From Baffinella frigidus (taxonomy: Eukaryota > Cryptophyceae > Cryptomonadales > Baffinellaceae): a stretch of 11,585 bases of DNA. Both the position numbers and the translations under genes were made by a program. Within the stretch, counting starts at the first letter, position 1, and each line of letters starts with the position of its first letter. The notes under the pieces were generated by a model. It ran no database searches. It was not told the origin of the DNA and was given only the letters and a program-made list of their open reading frames with translations. Shown piece after piece: positions 4,937 to 10,760 of this stretch. The stretch lies in NCBI GenBank assembly GCA_026770585.1, contig MU646855.1:113062-124646 (forward strand). Direction: 5' to 3'.

Positions 4937-5064
4937 TGCCATTTGTTTCTTGGCCTTGCGTGCCATTTGTTTCTTGGTTGAGTGGCATTCTTGGTTGAGT
5001 GCCATTTGTTTCTTGGCCTTGAGTGCCATTTGTTTCTTGGCCTTGAGTGCCATTTGTTTCTTGG
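4937..5064. repeat. 24-bp tandem repeat (TGCCATTTGTTTCTTGGCCT...)
   Basis: Full 24-bp units start at 4937, 5000 and 5024; a 22-bp variant starts at 4961, a shortened one near 4983, and a final partial at 5048. The unit ends in TTGAG. Because 24 is a multiple of three, both strands show 8-residue repeats in their open frames. No sign of genuine coding (start context, unique domain, splice pattern) was found. The TTTCTTGG segment is shared with the module that follows. Confidence 0.9.
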
Positions 5065-5092
5065 CGACGAGTGTGCGCGTGAGGTCGTCCCA
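5065..5092 (+). repeat. Subtelomeric module, partial copy 2
   Basis: CGACGAGTGTGCGCGTGAGG then TCGTCCCA, continuous with TTTCTTGG from the tandem repeat. Identical to 5924-5950 and nearly identical to 5706-5733. Confidence 0.8.
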
Positions 5093-5390
5093 CCGGTGAT
5101 ACAGTCCACCTACCCTAACACACGTGGTGCGGTGCAGCTTATGCTAGGGCTCGCAGTAATCCGGTATACATCAATGCTAGGGCTCGCAGTGGTGCGGTAC
5201 AGTCCACCTACCCTAACACAGGCTACCGTAACACATACCTACCCTCCACACATACTCCTTCGGCCGGCCCCCGATTTCCCCCTGCAAGGAAGTATGCCTG
5301 AAGGGTGGACACCATAACGCATACCTACCCTCCACACATACTCAATCAGTCCGGCCCCGACGGGTATGTGTTAGGGTAGGTCCATTGCAA
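5093..5390. repeat. Patchwork of TACCCTAACACA-type repeats
   Basis: No gene was seen. CAGTCCACCTACCCTAACAC occurs at 5102 and 5200, ATGCTAGGGCTCGCAGT at 5141 and 5174, and CATACCTACCCTCCACACAT at 5233 and 5319. An inverted GTATGTGTTAGGGTAGGTCC lies at 5363. CCTACCCTAACA recalls a telomere-like unit embedded in longer duplications. Confidence 0.75.
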
Positions 5391-5433
5391 CGATTAGTTT
5401 TTCTCGTTCGTACGGGCCCTCGTTTACGGTTTA

Positions 5434-5482
5434 CGGTTCAGGCTTCAGGGATTGGAGTTTAGCTTCAACGGTTTGGGGATTA
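5434..5482 (+). repeat. Dispersed repeat, copy 1
   Basis: The block GGTTCAGGCTTCAGGGATTG followed by GAGTTTAGCTTCAACGGTTT and GGGGATTA recurs at 6796-6843 with two or three substitutions. It is followed here by the large module and there by an ATTATGG heptamer array. Confidence 0.85.
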
Positions 5483-5765
5483 GGCCCTCAGGGTGCTCGC
5501 AGAGGTGGGGGCGCGGCTCAATCGGTACCCTCAAACCCGAAACCCAGAACCCTGGACCCTGGACCCTTGACCCTGAAAGGCTCGCAACCTGTTTCTTGGC
5601 CAAGAAAGGCCAAGAAACCTGTTTCTTGGATTATGAATTACGCATTATGGATTATGGATTAGGGATCAGGGTTTAGGGCTTAGTGCAACCTGTTTCTTGG
5701 CCTCGGCGACGAGTGTACGCGTGAGGTCGTCCCATCCGACTGCCTCGCGAGTCATCGAGCGCATC
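5483..5765 (+). repeat. Long subtelomeric module, copy 1
   Basis: Order: GGCCCTCAGGGTGCTCGCAG, GCGCGGCTCAATCGGTACCC, heptamers of the CCCTGGA type, GAAAGGCTCGCAACCTGTTT, TTCTTGGCC repeats, ATTATGGA heptamers, then CGACGAGTGTACGCGTGAGG and TCGTCCCA, and CTCGCGAGTCATCGAGC. Copy 2 (5807-6000) has the same order but lacks the internal 5601-5697 insert. No coding function is apparent. Confidence 0.85.
5625..5690 (+). repeat. ATTATGG/GGGATTA heptamers
   Basis: TTGGATTATGAATTACGCAT, then TATGGATTATGGATTAGGG and ATCAGGGTTTAGGGCTTAG form heptamers related to TTTAGGG with AT substitutions. This patch sits inside module copy 1 and accounts for part of its extra length. Confidence 0.7.
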
Positions 5766-5806
5766 CCGTGTGGGTGCAGCCCAAGGTCTCGGGGGTGAGT
5801 CCCTGA

Positions 5807-6000
5807 GGCCCTCAGGGTGCTCGCAGAGGCGGGGGTGCGGCTCAATCGGTACCCTCAAACCCTGGACCCTGGACCCTGGACCCTGGACCCTGAAAGGCTT
5901 GCAACCTGTTTCTTGGCCTCGGCGACGAGTGTGCGCGTGAGGTCGTCCCATCTGACTGCCTCGCGAGTCATCGAGCTTGCTATCGAGAGCACCTGCGGGT
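5807..6000 (+). repeat. Long subtelomeric module, copy 2
   Basis: Matches 5483-5765 apart from the missing internal patch. Its heptamer section is a clean run of CCCTGGA (5861-5890). It ends with GAGTCATCGAGCTTGCTATC and GAGAGCACCTGCGGG, the same ending found at 6746-6780 (GCGAGTCATCGAGCTTGCTA, then CACCTGCGGG) and in part at 6272-6292. Confidence 0.85.
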
Positions 6001-6060
6001 GGGTTTGGGGTTGAGAGTTTGGGGTGAGAGCGAGGAGGCTTCGTTGTAAAGCGACTGCTA

Positions 6061-6240
6061 GAGAGAGAGAGAGTGACAGAGACAGAGAGAACGAGGGAGC
6101 GAGAGAGCGAGCGAGAGAGCGAGAGAGAGCGGGAGAGAGAGCGAGCGAGAGCGAGAGAGAGAGCGAGAGAGCGAGAGAGAGCGAGCGAGAGCGAGAGAGA
6201 GCGAGAGCGAGCGAGCGAGAGCGAGATCGAGAGAGAGGAG
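6061..6240. repeat. GA-rich microsatellite with GCGA interruptions
   Basis: About 180 bases of (GA)n mixed with GAGC and GAGCGA units, purine-rich on the plus strand. It gives Arg/Glu/Ser-rich frames on plus and Leu/Ser/Arg-rich frames on minus, which are composition artefacts. It is preceded by TGTAAAGCGACTGCTA and followed by a piece of the subtelomeric module. Confidence 0.95.
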
Positions 6241-6300
6241 CGTCAGTGTCGTCCCACCAGACCGTCTCGCGCGTCATCGAGCTTGCTATCGACAGAACCA
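6240..6300 (+). repeat. Subtelomeric module, terminal fragment
   Basis: GTCGTCCCACCAGACCGTCTCGCGCGTCATCGAG-like sequence, read here as GTCGTCCCA, CCGTCTCGCG, GTCATCGAGCTTGCTATCGA, matches the end of module copies at 5733-5765 and 5943-5986. The D1 MITE lies just to its right. Confidence 0.75.
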
Positions 6301-6306
6301 GCAAGC

Positions 6307-6456
6307 TTATCTCAGAAAACGAGTTCTAAAACTCGTTTTCTTAAGTCAACCCCCCTACAAATTCATCAACTTATTATTTACTCTCCGTATAAGTTGACGA
6401 ATTTGTAGGGAGATTGACTTAAGAAAACGAGTTTTAGAACTCGTTTTCTGAGATAA
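6307..6456. mobile_element. Family D MITE D1, 4-bp duplication AAGC
   Basis: A 150-bp palindromic element. Its ends are TTATCTCAGAAAACGAGTTC and the inverse GAACTCGTTTTCTGAGATAA. Each arm is itself a hairpin (GAAAACGAGTT paired with AACTCGTTTTC), followed inward by CTTAAGTCAA, a CCCCCCTACAAATTCATCAA tract and a short loop near 6372-6387. Direct repeats AAGC at 6303-6306 and 6457-6460 flank it. D2 has the same length. No reading frame is credible. Confidence 0.94.
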
Positions 6457-6596
6457 AAGCGGGGAACGAGATGAAATCAGGGCAGTCCAGCCTACGGTAC
6501 CACCGCGACGTGCGGAGAGGCTCCAGTGTAAAGCGACTGGGTCCTTATCTCCCTTATTCTCCTCTTAATCCTGTTAATGTATTCTTTTCTCAGAGT

Positions 6597-6742
6597 AGCG
6601 AGTGCTTTAGTGTACAGCAAGAGATTTAGAATGAAGTGAGGGTCTAGGCTTCAGTGTAAAGCGACAGGCAGCGAGTGCTTTAGTGTACAGCAAGAGATTT
6701 AGAATGACGTGAGGGTCTAGGCTTCAGTGTAAAGCGACTGGT
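6597..6742. repeat. 73-bp tandem repeat, two units
   Basis: Units 6597-6669 and 6670-6742 are almost identical: AGCGAGTGCTTTAGTGTACA, GCAAGAGATTTAGAATGA, GTGAGGGTCTAGGCTTCAGT, GTAAAGCGACNGG. A third unit starts at 6743 (AGCGAGTCATCG) but switches to the subtelomeric module ending. The TGTAAAGCGACTGG tail also appears upstream at 6527. Confidence 0.92.
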
Positions 6743-6795
6743 AGCGAGTCATCGAGCTTGCTATCCAGCGCACCTGCGGGCGAGAGCTCTCGCCC

Positions 6796-6843
6796 GGTTC
6801 AGGGTTCAGGGATAGGAGTTTAGCTTCAACGGTTTGGGGATTA
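6796..6843 (+). repeat. Dispersed repeat, copy 2
   Basis: Second copy of the block at 5434-5482 (GGTTCAGGGTTCAGGGATAG, GAGTTTAGCTTCAACGGTTT, GGGGATTA). In both places the upstream side is unrelated and the downstream side soon becomes heptamer DNA. Confidence 0.85.
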
Positions 6844-6891
6844 TGGATTATGGAATATGGATTATGGAGTATGGATTATGGGAGAGACACT
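6836..6891 (+). repeat. ATTATGG heptamer array
   Basis: About seven units of GGATTAT type (ATTATGGATTATGGAATATG, GATTATGGAGTATGGATTAT). The seven-base register is kept, so this is probably a strongly mutated telomere-like variant. The open frame starting here (6834-7265, plus) begins as a translated repeat and shows no protein family further on. Confidence 0.8.
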
Positions 6892-6901
6892 TGTTCTCAG
6901 G

Positions 6902-7020
6902 TGAGAGACACTTGTTACCACCAGCACGCCCGAGCGAAAGATGGAGATTTTGTTTTACTGCCAACACGGCTGAGAGAAAGAGAGATGCCTTTGTTACCAC
7001 CAACTGCGCCAGGTCAAAAG
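6902..7020. repeat. Degenerate 40-bp tandem repeat, three units
   Basis: Units 6902-6940, 6941-6980 and 6981-7020 align at the pattern GAGA, TTTGTT, CC, ACACG or a similar triplet, then GAGMGAAAG. Example: GAGAGACACTTGTTACCACC versus GAGATGCCTTTGTTACCACC. A partial earlier unit (GAGACACTTGTTCTCAGG) lies at 6884-6901. The units are old, at perhaps two-thirds identity by eye. Confidence 0.7.
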
Positions 7021-7604
7021 GGGGGGGGGCGCACTGTGGGCTACGAACCTTTCATCAAAAGTCACCTTGCCTGAAGACAATTAACTTGAAGGATCTTTCT
7101 ACTGCAAGTTGGTCACGTTACACCCGGATTCCGCCCCCAACGAACCCTGGCAGAGGGACTGGAGGAGATTGTCTTATTCTAGAAGAGGCAGCGTATTGCG
7201 ACCCCGGCTTCTTTTACGGTTTCCCCTATTCCAAACCCCATAAACCGAACCTGTATTTGTTTTGAAAGGTTTAAAGTCGCAAAGCCCACCCGCGCCCGGA
7301 GGGGGACGACTATGAGACGTTTACGGTCCATCTAAGAGTCTTTGATTAAAATCATTGTAAAAAGGAGGCCAGAACGATCACGTTTCGATAACTGCACTTC
7401 AGATTCGAAAAATACACTTGAAAGGGTGCAAAAAGTTCCAGAAACAGACATAGACTCCCAACATAGACTTTCTCGTCATCAAAAGGTCGTTGTATGCCCG
7501 TGATGAGAAAAAGTCAGGACGTGATGATTCTGCATCTCGTCAAACGTTACTGGAGCCATTGGATTCTCGTAGTTTCCCGGCCCCGGGCGCGGTGTGTGGG
7601 TTGA
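7021..7604. other. Plain non-coding stretch, no gene seen
   Basis: No MITE, telomere-like tract or convincing coding region. It begins with a 10-nt G-run (7020-7029). A loose inverted repeat lies at 7466-7481 and 7501-7515 (GACTTTCTCGTCATCA with TGATGAGAAAAAGTC). The open frame ending at 7265 has no recognisable domain. Together with 3150-3550 this is the least repetitive part of the window. Confidence 0.5.
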
Positions 7605-7639
7605 TCATTCGCAGCTCTTCCTCGTAGGCTCGACAGTGC

Positions 7640-7739
7640 GTTTCTCACACCGGTTGGCCACGACAACAAAAAAACCCCGGTAGTGTGGATGTTTCTCACA
7701 CCGGTTGGCTACGAAAACGATAAAACCGGTGGTGTGGAT
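7640..7739. repeat. 51-bp tandem repeat, two units
   Basis: GTTTCTCACACCGGTTGGC, YACGAMAAC and a GTGTGGAT end occur at 7640-7690 and 7691-7739. Each unit also has an internal dyad (CACACCGGTT against AACCGGTGGTGTG in unit 2). As 51 is a multiple of three, the minus frame shows a 17-residue repeat containing VANRCEK. No other sign of coding was found. Confidence 0.88.
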
Positions 7740-7783
7740 GTACCGAGAGGTATTGTCCCGCGTCGGAGCACACGCGGAGCGCT

Positions 7784-7876
7784 GCGTTGTACATGTACCT
7801 GCGTTGGCCCACCACGGACCTTCAGCCACCACGGGCCTTCGCCCACCACGGGCCTTCAGCGTTGTACATGTACCTG
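7784..7876. repeat. 17-bp triplicate between GTTGTACATGTACCTG repeats
   Basis: Three 17-bp units, CCACCACGGGCCTTCRG in phase (7808-7824, 7825-7841, 7842-7858), are bracketed by direct copies of GCGTTGTACATGTACCTG at 7784-7801 and 7859-7876. The bracketing repeat contains the palindrome GTACATGTAC. Both copies are followed by GNGTTNGCCCACC, so the unit was duplicated together with its right flank. Confidence 0.88.
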
Positions 7877-7890
7877 TGTTCGCCCACCGT

Positions 7891-7945
7891 GTCCCGCAAC
7901 GTTTCAGGAATGCACGGGTACCGACTTGGCCGCACGCCCGCGCTC
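7891..7945 (+). repeat. Dispersed repeat GGTACCGANTTGGCCGCACG, copy 1
   Basis: GTCCCGCAACGTTTCAGGAA, TGCACGGGTACCGACTTGGC and CGCACGCCCG are shared with 8622-8682 and 8798-8880. The stretch contains KpnI-like GGTACC but no known functional motif. Confidence 0.85.
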
Positions 7946-7974
7946 TCGCGCCCTGGTGGCTATACGTCTCGAGG

Positions 7975-8006
7975 CAGTGAATTCACTGTAAAATCAGTGA
8001 ATTCAC
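7975..8006. repeat. Doubled palindrome CAGTGAATTCACTG
   Basis: The perfect 14-bp palindrome CAGTGAATTCACTG (7975-7988) is followed after seven bases by AGTGAATTCAC (7996-8006). A third occurrence, GCAGTGAATTCACTACC, lies at 928-944. It could be a protein-binding dyad or simply the ends of an eroded repeat. Confidence 0.6.
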
Positions 8007-8259
8007 ACCAAAATGAGGCCTGGTTCACCACCCTGGAGGGGACTAGCGGCCAATCCCGAATAACCCTTTATCGCAAAGTTGACATGATTTATACCACTAA
8101 AATACATATTAGACCTTTTTGTACCAGATCCATTCATCACGGGGCAGCCGCATTGTGGCGCCACCTCCAGGGGGAGTTGACTTAATAATGCTCAAAACAC
8201 CATAATGTTCCATCCAGGGTGGAACAGCGCAGACGAATAGCCACTAGCATCTCTCAGAT

Positions 8260-8400
8260 TAATCTCCATACAAGTATTAATTAATTGATTTTTGGCAACG
8301 AAAATTACTACACGATTTGCTTTTACAAGTAATAGCAGAGCATTTGTGTAGTCAATTTCGTTGCGGCAAAAGCAATTGATTAATACTTTTGTGGAGATGA
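8260..8400. mobile_element. Family E MITE E1
   Basis: A 141-bp element with ends TAATCTCCATACAAGTATTA and CAATTGATTAATACTTTTGT plus GGAGATGA; the last TA has become GA. The interior (CGATTTGCTTTTACAAGTAA, GCATTTGTG, TCGTTGCGGC) matches E2 in the opposite orientation at equal length. The 4-bp flanks AGAT (8256-8259) and AGAG (8401-8404) agree at three of four bases. Reading frames through it (8192-8470 minus) are palindrome artefacts. Confidence 0.9.
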
Positions 8401-8621
8401 AGAGGCTGGCGTCTGCCCGCCCCGCCTTTCGGGCAAGCTCCGCCTTCCCGCTGTCGAGCCAACTCGGCACATATAAGACAGTCAGGACCGAGATTCCGGT
8501 CCTGGCTTTTCATTTTAAAAGTCCATTTCCTTCAGGATTCAGGTTATTTTTTTTAAAATCGTGTCCCGTCATCGCTCGGTAGCGGCATGCCCTAGCGTCT
8601 CTCGGGGTTTTATGGAGGGGG

Positions 8622-8682
8622 TTCGGGTACCGATTTGGCCGCACGCCCGTGCGTCAAGCGCCTCGGCTAGCACCTTCACGGC
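8622..8682 (+). repeat. Dispersed repeat, copy 2
   Basis: GTTCGGGTACCGATTTGGCC, GCACGCCCGTGCG and CCTCGGCTAGCACCTTCACG match copy 3 (8821-8880) closely. It lies just upstream of the 32-bp tandem array. Confidence 0.85.
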
Positions 8683-8703
8683 ATCTAACACACACACAAT
8701 CCG

Positions 8704-8797
8704 TCCTACAACGTTTTAGAGTTGTACCAGTCGTGTCCAACAACGTTTCAGATTTCTCAGTCGCGTCCCACAACGTTTCAGATTTGTACCAGTCGTG
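8704..8797. repeat. 30-32-bp tandem repeat, three units
   Basis: Units at 8704-8735, 8736-8765 and 8766-8797 share TCCNACAACGTTTYAGANTT, YNYNCAGTCGYG. The array passes straight into dispersed-repeat copy 3 at 8798 (TCCCACACC). A single related unit (GTCCCGCAACGTTTCAGGAA) lies at 7891, so array and dispersed repeat belong to one larger family. Confidence 0.88.
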
Positions 8798-8885
8798 TCC
8801 CACACCTCTTTTTCAGGAATGCGCGAGTACCGATTTGGCCGCACGCCCGCGTCGCGAGCCTCGGCTAGCACCTTCACGGCGGCTG
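8798..8885 (+). repeat. Dispersed repeat, copy 3
   Basis: TTTTTCAGGAATGCGCGAGT, ACCGATTTGGCCGCACGCCC, then CCTCGGCTAGCACCTTCACG as in copy 2. The overlapping minus-strand frame (8716-8910) has no recognisable domain. Confidence 0.85.
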
Positions 8886-8887
8886 CC

Positions 8888-9121
8888 GGGCCCTGCGTCT
8901 TCCCGATCAACCTGCGGAAGTGCGGAAGAAGAATTTGGGCGCATCAGTAGCTGAATCGCCGTCTCTCTCAAGAGACCGTAGGCTCTCTCAAGAGAGGGGC
9001 CCTGCGTTTTCCCGATCAACCTGGGGAAGAAGAATGTGGGCGCATCAGTAGCTTAATCGCCGTCTCTCTTAAGACTCTCCAGAGAGGAGGCCCTGCGTCT
9101 TCCCGATCAACCTGAGTGAGG
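8888..9121. repeat. Degenerate 90-110-bp tandem repeat
   Basis: Units begin GGGCCCTGCGTCTTCCCGAT CAACCTG-like at 8888, at 8997 and (partial) at 9088. Unit bodies carry GGAAGAAGAATNTGGGCGCA, TCAGTAGCTNAATCGCCGTC and CTCTCAAGAGA hairpins. Minus-strand frames give repeated fragments such as LRETAIQLLMRP and QVDREDAGP, but they follow the DNA repeat and no protein family is evident. Confidence 0.88.
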
Positions 9122-9185
9122 AGATTGTTTGTAAAGCAACTTTTTCGAGTGTTAGGCAGCTGATGCGCCCGCAAAGAGAATGCTT

Positions 9186-9359
9186 TAGAGCGCTGTTCAG
9201 AGAAGTTGGCCACGGGAAATAATGGGAAATCGAGAAATTGGAGCCATTTTGTCGACTTCTGAGAAATTTAGTACCATGAATTTCTCAAAAGTGGACAAAA
9301 TGGCTCCAATTTCCCATTTCCCCATTTTTCGGTGGCCAACTTCTCTGCACAGCGCTCTA
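9186..9359. mobile_element. Palindromic MITE G (TAGAGC ends)
   Basis: A 174-bp inverted repeat with arms of about 80 bp: TAGAGCGCTGTTCAGAGAAG then TTGGCCAC to the left; GTGGCCAACTTCTCTGCACA then GCGCTCTA to the right. Inside are GGAGCCATTTTGTC and its inverse and a GAATTTCTC/GAGAAATT loop stem. TA at both tips fits a TA duplication. It shares terminal TAGAGC with element F. Confidence 0.9.
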
Positions 9360-9445
9360 CTGTAAAGCAGCTGGTAGAGCGCTGATCGTTGATTTAAGTA
9401 ATTTACGATGCGAGACCACGTTGTAGCAGAACAACTCATGCGACC

Positions 9446-9446
9446 G

Positions 9447-9545
<99 letters not shown>

Positions 9546-9597
9546 GCGAGCGAGAGCGAGAGGGAGGGAGGGAGGGAGAGAGAGAGAGAGAGAGAGG
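9446..9597. repeat. GA-rich microsatellite 2
   Basis: About 150 bases of (GA)n with GCGA and GGGA interruptions, similar in composition to 6061-6240 but less rich in GCGA. It sets up the long Ser/Leu frame on the minus strand (9197-9607), which continues into MITE G and is not a gene. Confidence 0.95.
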
Positions 9598-9638
9598 CTT
9601 TTACCATCCCAGCGTCAAGCCGGGATCCCCTATCACCC

Positions 9639-9833
9639 TACAGGGGTGACTCGAAACAAAGAACACGCACCGCCCCCAGGGTGGTCCTATACTCCTAGGC
9701 ATAGCCCTACCGTAGGACCCTTCCTATGCTCCTAGGCATAGCCCTACCGTAGGACCCTTCCTATGCTCCTAGGCATAGCCCTACCGTAGGACCCTAGGGC
9801 GGTGCGTGTCCTTAATTCCGAGTAATTCCTGTA
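9639..9833. mobile_element. Family A relative with a triplicated core
   Basis: A 195-bp element with ends TACAGGGGTGACTCGAAACA and CCGAGTAATTCCTGTA. The subterminal CGCACCGCCC pairs with GGGCGGTGCG. The core is a 37-bp unit (CCTATGCTCCTAGGCATAGC, CCTACCGTAGGACCC) present three times at 9686, 9723 and 9760, the last unit one base short. Without two units it would be about 121 bp, the size of family A. CCTAGG and CTACCGTAG link it to A and B. Confidence 0.88.
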
Positions 9834-9837
9834 CCGC

Positions 9838-9908
9838 GGGAGAGAGGGAGGGAGAGAGCTCTGACACGACAGAGGGGGAGAGAGGGAGGGAGAGAGCTCT
9901 GACACGAT
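9838..9908. repeat. 38-bp tandem duplication
   Basis: GGGAGAGAGGGAGGGAGAGA then GCTCTGACACGA occurs at 9838-9869 and 9876-9907. It is purine-rich and resembles the end of the neighbouring GA block. It lies between the family A relative and MITE H. Confidence 0.9.
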
Positions 9909-9915
9909 TGCATAC

Positions 9916-10060
9916 ACATCTCGCAAGGTAACTGAATCACTTCCTTTTCAATAGGAGGTTGGCTAGGAGAAATTAGTTACGGCATAGTAAATTCAATTAG
10001 GCCTCCCTAATGGAATGAAAACTCTAATTAAGGAACTGATTCAGTTGTCTTTCGAGATGG
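9916..10060. mobile_element. MITE H, 4-bp duplication ATAC
   Basis: A 145-bp element whose imperfect terminal inverted repeat runs about 30 bp: ACATCTCGCAAGGTAACTGA, ATCACTTCCTT to the left; AAGGAACTGATTCAGTTGTC, TTTCGAGATGG to the right. Direct repeats ATAC at 9912-9915 and 10061-10064 flank it exactly. The interior has AATTAG and CTAATT patches and no coding potential. The tip ACATCTC/CCATCTC resembles families D (TTATCTC) and E (TAATCTC), which also make 4-bp duplications. Confidence 0.82.
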
Positions 10061-10091
10061 ATACGGGAGCACCCCACGGAAGGCACGGAAT

Positions 10092-10241
10092 TTATCTCAG
10101 AAAACGAGTTCTAAAACTCGTTTTCTTAAGTCAATTCCCCTATAAATTTGTCAACTTATGCGGAGAGTAAAGAATAAGTTGACGAATTTGTAGGGGGATT
10201 GACTTAAGAAAACGAGTTTTAGAACTCGTTTTCTGAGATAA
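10092..10241. mobile_element. Family D MITE D2, 4-bp duplication GAAT
   Basis: A 150-bp copy of D1 with the same outer palindromes (TTATCTCAGAAAACGAGTTC) and matching inner segments (AAGTCAATTCCCCTATAAAT and its inverse ATTTGTAGGGGGATTGACTT). Exact direct repeats GAAT lie at 10088-10091 and 10242-10245. The loop GCGGAGAGTAAAGAA replaces the D1 loop in opposite orientation. Confidence 0.95.
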
Positions 10242-10293
10242 GAATGCCAGAATGCTGGAATCAGGTCGACGCCGGAATTAGGCTCTCCACTCT

Positions 10294-10494
10294 TAGAGCT
10301 GGTCTCTCATGAGTTGGCACTTTTCTGGGGTCGAAAAACTTGTAAACTTTCAAACTCTTTTAGTCAACTCGTACGAAATTTACCCCTGCGTAAATTTCGC
10401 TGTTGTAGATTTCAGGTGAGTTGACTAAAATAGTTTGGAAGGTTGGAAGTTTTTCGACCCCAGAAAAGTGTCAACTCATGAGAGACCAGCTCTA
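10294..10494. mobile_element. Palindromic MITE F (TAGAGC ends)
   Basis: A 201-bp inverted repeat: TAGAGCTGGTCTCTCATGAG and TGGGGTCGAAAAACTT pair with AAGTTTTTCGACCCCA and CTCATGAGAGACCAGCTCTA. The arms extend about 78 bp to TTTTAGTCAACTC/GAGTTGACTAAAA. A separate small hairpin occupies the loop (CGAAATTTAC, six bases, GTAAATTTCG at about 10374-10399). The TA tips fit a TA target duplication. Confidence 0.9.
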
Positions 10495-10538
10495 TTGCAC
10501 TCGCACCCACAGGTTACTTGCTCACATAGGGAATTCGA

Positions 10539-10656
10539 GGGTTTAGGGTTCAGGGTTCAAGGTTTAGGGTTCAGGGTTCAAGGTTTAGGGTTTAGGGTTT
10601 AGGGTTTAGGGTTCAGGGTTCAAGGTTGAGGGTTTAGGGTTTAGGGTTTAGGGTTC
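10539..10656 (+). repeat. TTTAGGG telomere-type array
   Basis: GGGTTTA and GGGTTCA units with some AGGTTTA and AGGTTGA. Two runs (about 10582-10608 and 10629-10651) are pure TTTAGGG, the most canonical telomere repeat in the window. G-rich strand on plus. It is internal here, with MITEs on both sides. Confidence 0.92.
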
Positions 10657-10664
10657 ATAATAGT

Positions 10665-10717
10665 GGGGCGGCACGCTTACTAGGCATCCGAGCGCGGGTT
10701 CGGCCACTCAGAACACT
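10665..10717. other. Paralogue of the left flank of E2
   Basis: GGGGCGGCACGCTTAC (10665-10680) matches the sequence next to E2 (11134-11147, GGGGCGGCACGCTT, then GCTTAC after the element) as it would look without the insertion. The rest, to the D3 flank, has no recognised feature. Confidence 0.6.
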
Positions 10718-10718
10718 A

Positions 10719-10760
10719 TTATCTCAGAAAACGAGTTCTAGAACTCGTTTTCTGAGATAA
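10719..10760. mobile_element. 42-bp perfect palindrome D3, 4-bp duplication ACTA
   Basis: TTATCTCAGAAAACGAGTTC, the centre TA, and GAACTCGTTTTCTGAGATAA: all 42 bases pair with no loop. It equals the outer 21 bases of family D at each side with the whole interior removed. Direct repeats ACTA at 10715-10718 and 10761-10764 flank it exactly, so either a 42-bp element inserted or a full element lost its middle afterwards. Confidence 0.93.

Noticed and set aside
4897-5317. Eight-residue protein repeats on both strands (ECHLFLGL; NKWHSRPR)
   Set aside because: The 24-bp tandem repeat is divisible by three and open on both strands; nothing supports translation.
5855-6408. Long Arg/Glu-rich (plus) and Leu/Ser-rich (minus) frames
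   Set aside because: Both come from the GA/GCGA microsatellite and run on into module or MITE D1 sequence; no domain outside the repeat.
6834-7265. 143-codon plus frame
   Set aside because: Begins in ATTATGG heptamers, passes through the 40-bp repeat, and its tail matches no protein family I know.
8207-8225. Small hairpin GTTCCA-TGGAAC as a regulatory site or terminator
   Set aside because: Six-base arms alone are expected by chance and there is no gene beside it.
8716-9213. Minus-strand frames with repeated LRETAI.LLMRP and RPNRYSRIPE segments, possibly a repetitive protein
   Set aside because: The peptide repeats follow DNA repeats of 90-110 bp that are not consistently in frame, with breaks between them.
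9350-9425. tRNA gene suggested by AGCTGGTAGAGCGCTGATC
   Set aside because: No acceptor stem, anticodon arm or GGTTCGAATCC-like T-arm could be found downstream; the GAGCGC part belongs to the palindrome tip.
9197-9698. Similar charged and Leu/Ser frames on the second GA block
   Set aside because: Microsatellite artefact joined to palindrome G.
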